A DNA stretch of 60,460 bases from Planctomycetota bacterium (GCA_002705055.1 PAHY01000043.1:69832-130291), one strand, 5' to 3'; positions 15,419-23,907 are shown, counted from the stretch's first letter. Made by a program: numbers and translations. The notes: a model not told the origin generated them from the sequence alone.

Positions 15419-18400
15419 CTAGAGACGCACGGTGGCTACCGCCGCCTTGCCCGGCTCCAGCGTCACCCAGGTGTCGCCGTTGCGGCTTCCGTCGACGGCG
15501 ACCACCCGGTAACGGCCGGGGGCGAAGCTGCCGATGCCGCGCACGCCGTCGCCGCTGCCGCCGAAGAAGTTGCGGAACAGGTTCTCGTCGCCGCCGGTGT
15601 CCTGGTGGACGATGTTGTCACTGTTGTCGTAGACGGTGACCAGGGCCGAGTTGTTCGCGCCGCCATCCGAGCCCAGCACCTTGACGGAAAGCTCGACGCC
15701 TTCCTTCATCTGCATTTGAATCTCGGTGGTGGAGCCGGCCGACACGCTGACGGTTTGGGTCTGGGTGGCGAAGCCGCGGGCCTCGAGCGAGAAGCGATAA
15801 GTGCCGGCGGGCATGCCCGATACCACGCCGTTGCCGCTCCAGCCCCAGCCGTCGAAGCTCTCTTCGTCGGTGCCGCCGCCCACCGGGATCGCGCGCATCT
15901 GGAAGCCGCGCTGGAATGGCTCGCCTTCCTGATCCTTCACCGTGACACGAATCGCGCCCGCGGCCTCGAGCTGAATCTCCGGTACCTCGTAGCGGTCATC
16001 CTCGTCGAGGAAGAAGCTCTTGGTCTTGGTCTTGCGGTAAGGCGTCTCGTTGACGCCTTCGAACTCCTGGGTTTCCGGGTCGAAGTCGCCGAAGGTCTCC
16101 GGCTCGACGATCAGGTGATAGTCGCCCGGCGAAGCGCCGGCGATCTCGAAGGTGCCCTGTTCGTCGGTGTTGGCCCGCGTGCGCCAGCCACCGCCGCCGC
16201 CGAACATGCCGGCCATGCCGCCGGGGGCATCCTCGCGGACCAGGCGGACGCGCACGCCCTGCAGCGGCGCGCCGGTCGAGGAGGAAACGATGCGGCCCAG
16301 CACCAGCGTTTCGGGGACGCGCAGCTCGACGTAGTCCTCCGGCATGTCGTCGACGAAGAGGTCGAGTTGTCCACCCCATTCACTGGACTCGACGTTGAGG
16401 GCATACTCACCCGGAGCCAGGCTCTTGAAGGTGAAGTTGCCGTTCTCGTCGGTGCGCGCGGTGGCCATCCGGAAGTCGAACATGCCGCTGCCGCCCATGG
16501 CGATCGAGCTGAGCATCGCGTTGGGAACGGGGACGCCGTTCTTGGTCAGCCGGCCACTCAGACGGCAGCCGCCGGCCGAGGTGTCGACGATGTCGACCGT
16601 CGTCACTTCGCCTTCGACCACGGTGGCCGGCACGAAGCGCCCGCCGGAGAGCATCGACATGAAGTCGCCGGTGAACAGCGACTCATCGTCGAGCGAGACC
16701 GAGATCAACAGGTAGTTGCCCGGGCGCAGGTTATCGATCCGATAGACGCCGGCTTCATCCGTCGCGCCCTGGTGGAAGTCCTGCGAGCCGGGGGAGAAGG
16801 CCACGACCATGCGGCGAGCCAGGAAGGCGCCGTGGCGATCGGTGACGGTGCCGGTAATGGAGCCGCCAGGCAGCAGCTCGAGTTCGATGTTCTCGCGCAC
16901 CTCGCCGTCTTCGATCGCGTCGATCTGGACGTTCGCCGAGGCATAGCCTTCGGCCATGACGTGCATCCAGGTGGCGCCGTCGTCGGCGCCGCGCAGTTCG
17001 AAGCTGCCATCCGGCTTCGACACGGTGACGGCCTGACCCTCGAAGAAGCCCTGCGCGAGCAGCGTGAAGCCGCCTTCCTGGCTGCGACTGGCCGAGATCA
17101 TCGCGGCCTCGACCGGGGAGCCGTCGCGCTTGTCGACCACGACACCGCGGATGATGGCTCCCTGCCCCAGCCGGACCTCGACCTCTTCGGTCATCTTCCC
17201 TTCCTGGACGGTGACCGACTGACGCTCGGACTCAAAGCCATCGGCGCGAACCTGCAGGCTCCAACGCCCCGGCGGCAGACCGACCAGCTTGAACTCGCCA
17301 TTCGGGTCGTCGGCGTAGCGGATGCGCTTCAGCTCGTCGAGGTTCGGGGTGTTCGGAATGAGCAGGTGCTCGTCATCACCCAGCGTGGCCTCCAGCTTCT
17401 CGCGCGGGCTGGGTTCGCGCGGCGCGGCTGGCTGCGCGGTCTCGCCCTCGTGGCTGTGGTCATGCTCGTCTGCCTCGGCGATCACCAGACCCTGCGGGCT
17501 CTCCTGCGGCGAGCGCGCCCAGTTATCGCCCAGCGCATTGCTGCGCAGATCCGGCTGCACCACGAAGAACTCGATCGGCTCTTCATCGGCGGCGCGCATT
17601 ACGCGACCTTCGATGCCCCCCGGCTTCTGCAGCACCAGCACCGGAGACTTCTCGTCGGGCACCTGATTGAAGCGGAAGTCGGAAGTGGCGTAGCCCGGCG
17701 CATCGACGCGGACGCGCGCCTGCTTCCAGGCCGAGATCCGGAACTCGCCGCGGCTGTTGGTCGTGGCGCTGGTGTCCGGGGGCAGCAGCTCGGGCAGCGC
17801 CTCCTTGGCCATCTCCAGCAGGAAGTTCATCTGGCCGCCGCCGAAGCCGCCGCGCATCCCGCCTTCCGCGCCTTCGGGATCGGGGACACTCATCAGCGCC
17901 ACCGTCGCGTTGGCGATCGGCTCGCCGGCCGAATCCACCACGCGCCCGCGCACCTCGTTCTTGGTGTCCATGACGATGGTCTGCTCGTTGCCGCTCGGGC
18001 CGACGATGCGGGCCGTAAACGGAGCCGAGCGCCCTTCCTCGCCCTGCGCGACCATCAGGTACTGTCCGAACGGCAGGCCATCAAAGCGGTAGTTGCCGCC
18101 GCCGTCGCTGGTGGAGATCCAGCCGGGCACGTTGCGCAGCACCGGAATGACCATGCGCAGGTCAAGCGGGATCGCCGCCACGCGCGCGCCGCCTACCGGC
18201 TCTTCATCGGTGCTGACAACCTTGCCTTCCAGGCTGCCCAGCTCGACCAGGTTGACCGTGGTGCGCAGATTGCCGTTGCGCATGCCCGGGCCGAACTCGC
18301 TGGTGCCCGGGTGGGTGGGGCCGGCGAAGGCGCTGGCGTTCAGCACCATGCCGGCCGGGACGGCTTCGACGGCGAACTTGCCGCTGCCGTCGGTGTAGGT

Positions 18401-19078
18401 GCGCTCGACAAAGACGTCGCGCTTGCGCAGCGCGGACAGCGCGTACTTGAGACCGGGGTAGATCAGCACCTCGGCGTTGGCGACCGGGCTCCCATCCGAG
18501 TCGCGCACCGTGCCTTCCAGGGCTGTGGCAGCGTAGGTCTTGATGACGACCTTCTGATCCTTCCCCAGCTCGCTGGGGCTGACACGCTGGCGGCCGCTCG
18601 ACAGGCGCATCGGCGCGCGCGCGGTCAGGTACATGACCCGGCCCGGCAGGCCGTTCAGATCAAAGTAGCCCTCCTCGTCGGCGCGGACCGAGGCCAGCGG
18701 CTCGAGCGAGAACTCGAGCGGCTTCTCGAGCAGCTCTTCGGGGGCGTCGACGAAGTCGGCGATCGCGAAGGGCGAGGAGTAGGCCGCGATCCAAGCATTC
18801 GGAACGCCTTCGCCGGACTCATCGACGACGCGTCCACCCAGCTCGTGGCGGCCATTGCCGACCTTGATCGGCCGGTTGGTGAAGGCCGCTTCCTCTTCGT
18901 TGCCAGAGCCGACACGCTTGGCGGGGCCGACGTCGGCCGCGGTGGGCTGCGGTCCCTCGACGTTGATCTCGGTGGTGGTGTCGTCGAGGAGGGGTTCTTG
19001 GTTGTTGTCCGGAGCGAACAGCATCCAGGCAACGAGGCCCACCAGGGCCAGCGCAAGAAGGGGGAGCAAACGGCGCAT
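15419..19078 (-). CDS. Giant carboxypeptidase-regulatory-like repeat protein, membrane anchored
   Basis: This is a 1219-residue surface or periplasmic protein. An N-terminal hydrophobic anchor (LLPLLALALVGLVAWMLF) is followed by about eleven beta-sandwich repeats of the CarboxypepD_reg type. Their beginnings are recognisable as GGRVVDESG, LEGTVRDSDG, LEGKVVSTDE, VRGRVVDSAG, IEGRVMRAAD, IRGVVVDKRDG, ITGTVTDRHG, LSGRLTKNG, LGRIVSSSTG, RVTVKDQEG and VKVLGSDGG. An Asp/His-rich linker (EADEHDHSHEGE, about residues 535-546) interrupts the repeats. There is no peptidase domain, so the role is probably structural or adhesive. The long open frame on the opposite strand is a codon-bias shadow. Confidence 0.85.
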   Translation of the reverse strand: MRRLLPLLALALVGLVAWMLFAPDNNQEPLLDDTTTEINVEGPQPTAADVGPAKRVGSGNEEEAAFTNRPIKVGNGRHELGGRVVDESGEGVPNAWIAAYSSPFAIADFVDAPEELLEKPLEFSLEPLASVRADEEGYFDLNGLPGRVMYLTARAPMRLSSGRQRVSPSELGKDQKVVIKTYAATALEGTVRDSDGSPVANAEVLIYPGLKYALSALRKRDVFVERTYTDGSGKFAVEAVPAGMVLNASAFAGPTHPGTSEFGPGMRNGNLRTTVNLVELGSLEGKVVSTDEEPVGGARVAAIPLDLRMVIPVLRNVPGWISTSDGGGNYRFDGLPFGQYLMVAQGEEGRSAPFTARIVGPSGNEQTIVMDTKNEVRGRVVDSAGEPIANATVALMSVPDPEGAEGGMRGGFGGGQMNFLLEMAKEALPELLPPDTSATTNSRGEFRISAWKQARVRVDAPGYATSDFRFNQVPDEKSPVLVLQKPGGIEGRVMRAADEEPIEFFVVQPDLRSNALGDNWARSPQESPQGLVIAEADEHDHSHEGETAQPAAPREPSPREKLEATLGDDEHLLIPNTPNLDELKRIRYADDPNGEFKLVGLPPGRWSLQVRADGFESERQSVTVQEGKMTEEVEVRLGQGAIIRGVVVDKRDGSPVEAAMISASRSQEGGFTLLAQGFFEGQAVTVSKPDGSFELRGADDGATWMHVMAEGYASANVQIDAIEDGEVRENIELELLPGGSITGTVTDRHGAFLARRMVVAFSPGSQDFHQGATDEAGVYRIDNLRPGNYLLISVSLDDESLFTGDFMSMLSGGRFVPATVVEGEVTTVDIVDTSAGGCRLSGRLTKNGVPVPNAMLSSIAMGGSGMFDFRMATARTDENGNFTFKSLAPGEYALNVESSEWGGQLDLFVDDMPEDYVELRVPETLVLGRIVSSSTGAPLQGVRVRLVREDAPGGMAGMFGGGGGWRTRANTDEQGTFEIAGASPGDYHLIVEPETFGDFDPETQEFEGVNETPYRKTKTKSFFLDEDDRYEVPEIQLEAAGAIRVTVKDQEGEPFQRGFQMRAIPVGGGTDEESFDGWGWSGNGVVSGMPAGTYRFSLEARGFATQTQTVSVSAGSTTEIQMQMKEGVELSVKVLGSDGGANNSALVTVYDNSDNIVHQDTGGDENLFRNFFGGSGDGVRGIGSFAPGRYRVVAVDGSRNGDTWVTLEPGKAAVATVRL

Positions 19079-19240
19079 GGTTCGTGTACGCGGAAACCGC
19101 GGAAAGAGAGGGATTTTCGCAGCTTCTGAGCAGGAATTCTGCCGGGAAACCGGGAACCTTCCTTAAGACGCCGCCGAATCGCCCGCGACGTTTCTTTTCG
19201 ATACGAGATTCCGCCCGGGTGCGCGCTGCCAGGATGGGGC
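19079..19240. other. Divergent intergenic region with two short GAAA-type hairpins
   Basis: About 160 bases separate the repeat-protein gene (-) from the small anchored protein gene (+). The region holds two short inverted repeats, CGCGG-AAA-CCGCG at 19089-19101 and CCGG-GAAA-CCGG at 19142-19153. A CAGGAT ends five bases before the ATG at 19241 and may be its -10. I see no gene here. Confidence 0.45.
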
Positions 19241-19753
19241 ATGGCTTGGATCTTCCGGGGTGGTCTCGTGGCCTGCACCCTGCTCCTGGTCTGGGGGATC
19301 GCCCAGAGTCTGAGCGGGCCGCGCAGCTGCGGGGATCGCCTGGAGAGCGCGCTGGTCGCCGCTTGGGAAGATGCCTGGGACGCGCTGACCGCCGCCACCG
19401 GCGGGGGCGGGCCGCTGCCGCCAGCCCGCACCCTGGTGCGCTCCGAACAGGGGCTGCGGCTGATGCGCCGGCTCGAGTCGATCGGCCGCGATGCCTTTGA
19501 GGACGCCGAGCTGGTCGAGCCCTCGGCGTCCCGGGCGCGCGCCTGGTTGAACCTCTTCCTGCTGGTCTACGAGGACGCCGTCGCCCACGGCGGCACCGGC
19601 TCGGCGCGCTCGGTGCTGCAGATCGACCGGATCGAGGAGTCCGAGGAGGCGCTGCTGTTCGAGCTGCGCGCAGCGAGCGGCGAGGTCTCGCTGAGCATCA
19701 CGGTCGAAGCCAGCTGCCATGACGGGCACCTGAGCTGGGTGCGGGTGCGCTAA
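19241..19753 (+). CDS. Hypothetical membrane-anchored protein
   Basis: I do not recognise this 170-residue protein. It starts with one hydrophobic segment (GGLVACTLLLVWGIAQSL, about residues 7-24) that could be an uncleaved anchor or signal. A helical middle is rich in Glu, Ala and Arg, and the C-terminal third (LQIDRIEESEEALLFELRA onward) alternates hydrophobic residues as in beta strands. No catalytic motif is visible. It is preceded by CAGGAT five bases before the ATG and lies 23 bases upstream of an MBL-fold hydrolase gene that has its own putative promoter. Confidence is in the gene being real, from codon pattern and context. Confidence 0.68.
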   Translation: MAWIFRGGLVACTLLLVWGIAQSLSGPRSCGDRLESALVAAWEDAWDALTAATGGGGPLPPARTLVRSEQGLRLMRRLESIGRDAFEDAELVEPSASRARAWLNLFLLVYEDAVAHGGTGSARSVLQIDRIEESEEALLFELRAASGEVSLSITVEASCHDGHLSWVRVR

Positions 19754-19764
19754 GCGCCCTCGGG

Positions 19765-19770
19765 TAGGAT
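19765..19770 (+). promoter_or_regulatory. Putative -10 element (TAGGAT) of a leaderless transcript
   Basis: TAGGAT ends exactly six bases before the ATG at 19777, so the predicted +1 is the start codon itself. AGGA within it is the alternative reading as a Shine-Dalgarno. Confidence 0.5.
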
Positions 19771-19776
19771 GCGGGC

Positions 19777-20670
19777 ATGAAGGCCCCACTCCTTGCCACC
19801 ACCGCGCTGGGTCTCGGCGCGATCACCGCCACGGCCACCCAGGAACCAGAAGTCCAGGTGATCGGGCAGAAGGTCGCCGGCCAGGTGCACATCCTGGTGG
19901 GCCAGGGCGGCAACATCGGGATCATGTCCGGCGAGGACGGGGTGCTGATGATCGACACCCAGTTCGCGCCGCTCGAGGAGAAGATCCGCGGGGCGATCGC
20001 GGAGATCACCCAAGATGTGCCCTCCTACGTCGTCAACACTCACTGGCACGGCGATCACGTCGGCGGCAACGCGGGCTTCGGCAAGGACGGGCTGATCGTC
20101 GCTCACCAGAACGTGCGCGCCCGCATGAAGTCGGGCGGCGGGCGCGGGGCGCCGGCAGCGCCCGAAGCGCTGCCCGATCTCACTTACGACGACGGCATGA
20201 CCATCCACTACAACGGCGAAGCGGTGCATCTGGTGCACCTGCCGACGGGCCATACCGACGGCGACACGATCGTGTTCTTCACCGGCTCGAAGGTGGTCCA
20301 CATGGGCGATCTGATGTTCAACGATCGCTTCCCCTTCATCGACCTGGATAGCGGCGGCTCGGTCAGCGGCTACCTGCGCGCGCTGAAGTCGGCCTATGCG
20401 CAGATCGGCGCGGACATGAAGGTCATCCCCGGCCACGGTGATCTGGGCACGCGCGAGGACATCGCCAAGATCATCCGCATGATCGAGGCCTCGATCGAGG
20501 TGGTCGAGGCGCGCATGGCGCAGGGCATGAGTGCCCAGGAGATCGTCGACGCCGGCATGCCCGAGGAATACGCCTCGTGGAGCTGGGGTTTCATCCCGAC
20601 CGATCGCTGGCTGTCGACGCTGTACCGCGGGCTGACCGAAGAGAAGCGCGCGCAGGAGCAGTCGCGCTAG
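19777..20670 (+). CDS. MBL-fold metallo-hydrolase, exported
   Basis: This 297-residue metallo-beta-lactamase-fold hydrolase starts with a weak signal-like segment (LLATTALGLGAITATATQ). The zinc motif NTHWHGDHVGGN supplies H-x-H-x-D-H at about residues 89-94. Further ligands fit PTGHTDGD (His), HMGDLMF (Asp) and VIPGHGDLG (His). The arrangement resembles periplasmic class-B-like or SoxH-type MBL proteins rather than glyoxalase II. The substrate is unknown, and the C-terminal helices (residues 230-297) lack motifs. The next gene begins two bases after the stop, so they form one transcription unit. Confidence 0.88.
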   Translation: MKAPLLATTALGLGAITATATQEPEVQVIGQKVAGQVHILVGQGGNIGIMSGEDGVLMIDTQFAPLEEKIRGAIAEITQDVPSYVVNTHWHGDHVGGNAGFGKDGLIVAHQNVRARMKSGGGRGAPAAPEALPDLTYDDGMTIHYNGEAVHLVHLPTGHTDGDTIVFFTGSKVVHMGDLMFNDRFPFIDLDSGGSVSGYLRALKSAYAQIGADMKVIPGHGDLGTREDIAKIIRMIEASIEVVEARMAQGMSAQEIVDAGMPEEYASWSWGFIPTDRWLSTLYRGLTEEKRAQEQSR

Positions 20671-20672
20671 CG

Positions 20673-21359
20673 ATGCAGTCGGTCTCCCTCCCGCTGCTGC
20701 TCGCCGCCGTCCTGGCCGGAGTCGTGGGAGGTGTCATCGGTGGGGCGGTGCTCGGCGGGGCGGAAGGAGAGGCAGCGTTGCCGCCTCGCGTGGATTCCGC
20801 GAGCGACCCGGAGCTCGCTCAGCGCATCGCCGATCTGGAAGCGCTGCAGGCTGCGCACGCCGCGACCTTGCGCGCCTGGGCGGCGGGACCGCCGAGCGAG
20901 TCGGTTCAGCGTCAGCCCGAGGGCGACTGGGTCGAGCGGGAAGAGTTCGAGGCCTTGCGCAAGGAGGTCCTGACCCGCCTCGAGCGCTTGGGCTCGGCAC
21001 CGCTGATGCCGCCCAACCAGAATGGGCCCCGCGCGCCGGGCGCGCCGCTGGTCAGCCCCGTGGGGCCCGGGGGCAAGGCGCAGACCCCGGAAGAGCGCAT
21101 CGCGGGCGAGGTGCAGGCCTACGGCAAGTGGCTCGGGCTCGACGCGGTGCAGGCGGAACAGTGGAAGGAGGCCATCCTGCTGCGCAATCAGCGCGCTCAG
21201 GAAATGGCGCAGGCCTGGCAGGCCGGTTCGCTCGACAGCGCGGGGATCCAGCAGATGAAGCAGCAGAACGCGGCTTCCTTCGAAGCCGAGGTCACGCGCA
21301 TTCTCACCCCCGAGCAGCTTCGGATCTACCGCACCAAAGTGGGCGGCGGGGCGAAGTAG
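20673..21359 (+). CDS. Membrane-anchored periplasmic protein with LTPEQ segment (Spy/CpxP-like helical type)
   Basis: The 228-residue protein has an N-terminal Gly/Ala/Val membrane segment (LPLLLAAVLAGVVGGVIGGAVLGG). A helical region at about residues 40-110 is probably coiled coil. A Pro/Gly-rich linker follows, then a C-terminal helical domain (about 135-225) ending in RILTPEQLRIYRTKV. The LTPEQ segment recalls periplasmic LTxxQ helical proteins, but the match is only local and the function is unknown. The ATG at 20673 was picked because it follows the MBL stop by two bases and gives the membrane segment. It converges on the mrp gene. Confidence 0.72.
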   Translation: MQSVSLPLLLAAVLAGVVGGVIGGAVLGGAEGEAALPPRVDSASDPELAQRIADLEALQAAHAATLRAWAAGPPSESVQRQPEGDWVEREEFEALRKEVLTRLERLGSAPLMPPNQNGPRAPGAPLVSPVGPGGKAQTPEERIAGEVQAYGKWLGLDAVQAEQWKEAILLRNQRAQEMAQAWQAGSLDSAGIQQMKQQNAASFEAEVTRILTPEQLRIYRTKVGGGAK

Positions 21360-21377
21360 TCGGCCGCGCACGCGGGC

Positions 21378-22442
21378 CTAGACCTCGAGGGTCGGCAGCG
21401 CAGGCTTCGACTGCGAGGCGATCGCGATCTCGCGCGCGAGCTCGCCGGCGATGTGGCGGAAGGACGCAGCGACTTCCGACTCGGGGTCGCCCAGCACCAC
21501 CGGCAGGCCTTCATCGCCCCCGGATCGGACACCCGGCTCGAGCGGGATCGAACCCAGGTAGGGGACCTCGTAGGCCTGGGCCGTCTTCATGCCGCCGCCG
21601 GTGCCGAAGATCTCGCCGCTCATGTTCTCGATGATGCCGAGGACCGGCGTCTTGACCTGCTGACACATGCCGATGGCCCGGCGCACATCGGTGAGCGAGA
21701 CCTCTTGCGGCATCGTGACGACGACCGCGCCGGTGAGCGGGACTAGCTGCGACAGCGAGATCTGCGCGTCGCCGGTACCCGGGGGCATGTCGACCAGCAG
21801 GTAGTCGAGCTCTTCCCAGAGCACGTCCTGCAGGAACTGCTGCAGCGCGCGGTGCAGCATCGGGCCGCGCCACATGACCGGCTGGCCGTCCTCGACCAAG
21901 TTGCCGACCGAGATGACCTTCAGGCCATGGGCGGGGATGGGGACGATCGACTTGCCGTCGGCCGCGCCGCCCGGGCGCTGCCCGGAGACGCCCAGCATGA
22001 CCGGCACGTTCGGGCCATAGACGTCGGCGTCGAGCACGCCGACCTTCGCGCCCGTCTGCGCCAGCGCCAGCGCTAGGTTGACCGCGCAGGTCGTCTTGCC
22101 GACGCCGCCCTTTCCGGAGGTAACGGCGATCACGTTCTTGACCTGCCCGCCCATCTGATTGCCAGCCGGGAGCGAGGACTTCACCTGCGCCGACAGCTCG
22201 ACGTTGACCTGCTTCATACCGGGCACGCTCATGGCCGCGGCGCGGGCCTGCTCGCGCAGCTCTTCCTTGACCGGGCAGGCCGGGGTCGTCAGCTCGAGGG
22301 TGAACTTGGCCACCCCGTCGCAGAGCGCCAGATCCTTGACGAAGCCCAGGCTCACGATGTCCTGGTGCAAGTCCGGGTCCTGCACAGACTTGAGGGCTTC
22401 GAGAATCGCTTCTTTGGTCGCTTCGGTCATCGCTTCGGTCAT
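21378..22442 (-). CDS. Mrp/NBP35 family P-loop ATPase, Fe-S cluster carrier
   Basis: This 354-residue Mrp/ApbC-type protein is involved in iron-sulfur cluster transfer. Residues about 5-85 are a MIP18 (DUF59) domain with its conserved Cys in TTPACPVKEELR. The P-loop is TSGKGGVGKTT (deviant Walker A, about residues 108-118), followed by VLDADVYGPNVP and VDMPPGTGDAQ. Odd feature: the stretch after IIENMS runs straight into GEIFGTGGG, lacking the CxxC that normally bridges a [4Fe-4S] cluster in the dimer. The start has a perfect tandem repeat, so ATG occurs at 22442 and 22430. TACAAT 24 bases upstream is a good -10. Confidence 0.9.
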   Translation of the reverse strand: MTEAMTEATKEAILEALKSVQDPDLHQDIVSLGFVKDLALCDGVAKFTLELTTPACPVKEELREQARAAAMSVPGMKQVNVELSAQVKSSLPAGNQMGGQVKNVIAVTSGKGGVGKTTCAVNLALALAQTGAKVGVLDADVYGPNVPVMLGVSGQRPGGAADGKSIVPIPAHGLKVISVGNLVEDGQPVMWRGPMLHRALQQFLQDVLWEELDYLLVDMPPGTGDAQISLSQLVPLTGAVVVTMPQEVSLTDVRRAIGMCQQVKTPVLGIIENMSGEIFGTGGGMKTAQAYEVPYLGSIPLEPGVRSGGDEGLPVVLGDPESEVAASFRHIAGELAREIAIASQSKPALPTLEV

Positions 22443-22466
22443 CGCTTCGATGCTTCGGAATCGCGC

Positions 22467-22472
22467 ATTGTA
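22467..22472 (-). promoter_or_regulatory. Putative -10 element (TACAAT) for the mrp gene
   Basis: Minus-strand TACAAT has five of six bases of the sigma-70 consensus and lies 24 bases before the ATG at 22442, predicting a short untranslated leader of about 18 bases. No convincing -35 is seen. Confidence 0.5.
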
Positions 22473-22477
22473 CCGAC

Positions 22478-22483
22478 TAGGAT
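22478..22483 (+). promoter_or_regulatory. Putative -10 element (TAGGAT) for the DUF2238-like gene
   Basis: TAGGAT ends eight bases before the ATG at 22492. It faces away from the mrp -10 box only five bases to the left, making a compact divergent promoter pair. Confidence 0.45.
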
Positions 22484-22491
22484 GGCGGGCG

Positions 22492-22893
22492 ATGGAATCC
22501 AGGGGCTTGCTGCGCGCGCTGCTGCCGGGGCTGATCGTGCTCGGCGTGCACCTGGTGCTGTGGCAGGCGACGCCGGCCTATCGCGCGTGGCCCTGGCTCG
22601 ATCGCGTGGTCCACGCGGCGGGCGGGGCGGCGGCGGCCTGGGCGGTGCTCTGCCTGATGCGCGCGCCGCAGGGCGCGGCCTGGTGGGGGCGGCACCGCGC
22701 CGGCGGGCGCGGCGAAGCGCTGGCGCTCCTGGCCTGGCTCGGGCTGGTCGTGGTCTGCTGGGAGTTCTTCGAGTGGGGGCTCGACGCGGGCGGCCTCAAC
22801 CCGAACGCGCGCACCGATGACGAGACCATCGCCGACATGGGCCTTGGCATGATGGGCGGCCTGGGGCTGATCGCCCTGACCCGCCGCCGATGA
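22492..22893 (+). CDS. Small integral membrane protein, DUF2238/VanZ-like
   Basis: The protein of 133 residues has about four hydrophobic segments. The arrangement DRVVHAAGG in the second segment, ALLAWLGLVVVCWEFFEWGLD in the third, and a terminal TIADMGLGMMGG resembles the His, Glu-rich helix and Asp-x-x-x-N/G pattern of DUF2238 (YjdF) and VanZ-like proteins. The function is unknown. The ATG at 22492 was chosen for the TAGGAT upstream and because earlier codons lie inside the mrp promoter. Its stop overlaps the next start (ATGA), opening a run of seven tightly packed genes. Confidence 0.7.
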   Translation: MESRGLLRALLPGLIVLGVHLVLWQATPAYRAWPWLDRVVHAAGGAAAAWAVLCLMRAPQGAAWWGRHRAGGRGEALALLAWLGLVVVCWEFFEWGLDAGGLNPNARTDDETIADMGLGMMGGLGLIALTRRR

Positions 22894-23336
22894 GCACGCG
22901 CGACCACGTTCACGAAGAGGAGTTCCCGGTCCCCGCCGAGCAGCTCTTCGCTCTGCTGCTGACGCCGAGCGCGATCCGCGGCTGGTGGGGTGCGTCGGCG
23001 GCCATCGTGCTGCCCGAAGTGGGCGGGACCTGGGCCGCGCGCTGGGGCGCCGAGGACGGCCCGGACTACCTGACCATCGCACGCATTCGCGCGCTCGAAC
23101 CGGGTGCCCGCCTCGTGCTAGGCGACTACCAGTACTTCGCGAAGGAAGGCGGCCTGCCCTTCGAGGCCGAGTTCGAAACCGAGTTCCAGGTCTCGTCCAC
23201 GCCCGACGGCGCCACCCTGCGCGTCACGCAGCGCGGCTTCCCCGCCGGCTCCGAAGCCGATGCGTACTACGCCGCCTGCCAGCAAGGTTGGTGCGACACT
23301 TTCGCTGGTATCCACAGGTATCTGAGAGAGCAATGA
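22890..23336 (+). CDS. SRPBCC (AHSA1/START-like) domain protein
   Basis: The 148-residue protein matches the SRPBCC hydrophobic-pocket fold in its AHSA1-like form. The segment FPVPAEQLFALLLTPSAIRGWWG (about residues 11-33) is the typical first strand and helix-grip start. The rest alternates strands with a long final helix (CQQGWCDTFAGIHRYLRE). Such proteins bind a small hydrophobic ligand or co-chaperone partner; none can be named here. The start overlaps the previous stop and the stop overlaps the following ATG, both as ATGA. Confidence 0.82.
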   Translation: MSTRDHVHEEEFPVPAEQLFALLLTPSAIRGWWGASAAIVLPEVGGTWAARWGAEDGPDYLTIARIRALEPGARLVLGDYQYFAKEGGLPFEAEFETEFQVSSTPDGATLRVTQRGFPAGSEADAYYAACQQGWCDTFAGIHRYLREQ

Positions 23337-23839
23337 CCGAGCGTCGCGTTTATTCCCGGCTGACTTCGGAAGGACTGGACCGACTCCAGTCCCTCGTGGG
23401 TGAGAGGAGTTGGCAGGTCTTTGCACGAGACGCTCGCATATCCGGTGCGGCTGTAGGTGAATGCTATGCCGTGGACGGGCTTCAGATCTGGAAATGGAAA
23501 TCAGATGGTCTTGCACTTTGGAGTCATGTCGAGCCGGATGAGATTGGCCGGGACTACAACTCGATCTCTGTGACCATTGCCGATCAGAAGCCTGGGCCGC
23601 GTCGGGGCATGACCCTCATGGGTGTCGAGCCCATCGAGGCTGTTCTTGTCTATGAGGAGGAGGCGGAAGAGTGGGGTGGATGGTCCGATGTCGCCATTCG
23701 CATGCGAAGCGCTGACGAAGACGTGCTGTTGCACGCTGAGCCTCCGTTTTGGCGGCTGTATTGCGGGGCGCGAGTCAACGAGAGTTTGATGGAACAGCTC
23801 GGGCTCGAGCTTCGATGGTCAGCCTCGGGGCTCACTTAG
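23333..23839 (+). CDS. Hypothetical protein, base composition unlike its neighbours
   Basis: I do not recognise this 168-residue protein. Its DNA is visibly less GC-rich than the surrounding genes and uses A/T-ending codons freely, suggesting recent acquisition. It is soluble, with no signal or membrane segment, and contains many Trp and acidic residues (VYEEEAEEWGGWSD). The pattern of strands suggests an alpha/beta or beta-rich fold. The ATG overlaps the SRPBCC stop as ATGA, so it is read as part of the operon despite its composition. A 68-base gap separates it from the sulfatase, with no motif I can support beyond a TGCAAT. Confidence 0.68.
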   Translation: MTERRVYSRLTSEGLDRLQSLVGERSWQVFARDARISGAAVGECYAVDGLQIWKWKSDGLALWSHVEPDEIGRDYNSISVTIADQKPGPRRGMTLMGVEPIEAVLVYEEEAEEWGGWSDVAIRMRSADEDVLLHAEPPFWRLYCGARVNESLMEQLGLELRWSASGLT

Positions 23840-23907
23840 AGGTCAGCTTTCAGAGCGAGTGGTATCCCGTGAGCAGTTACCTGCGCGCTGTGCAATCCTG
23901 TCTCTGC

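Noticed and set aside
15605..19129. A 1174-codon open frame on the plus strand opposite the giant repeat gene
   Set aside because: It mirrors the codon bias of a GC-rich gene, shows no domain, and is Arg/Gly/His-rich in the manner of shadow frames; the minus-strand gene has clear repeats and an anchor.
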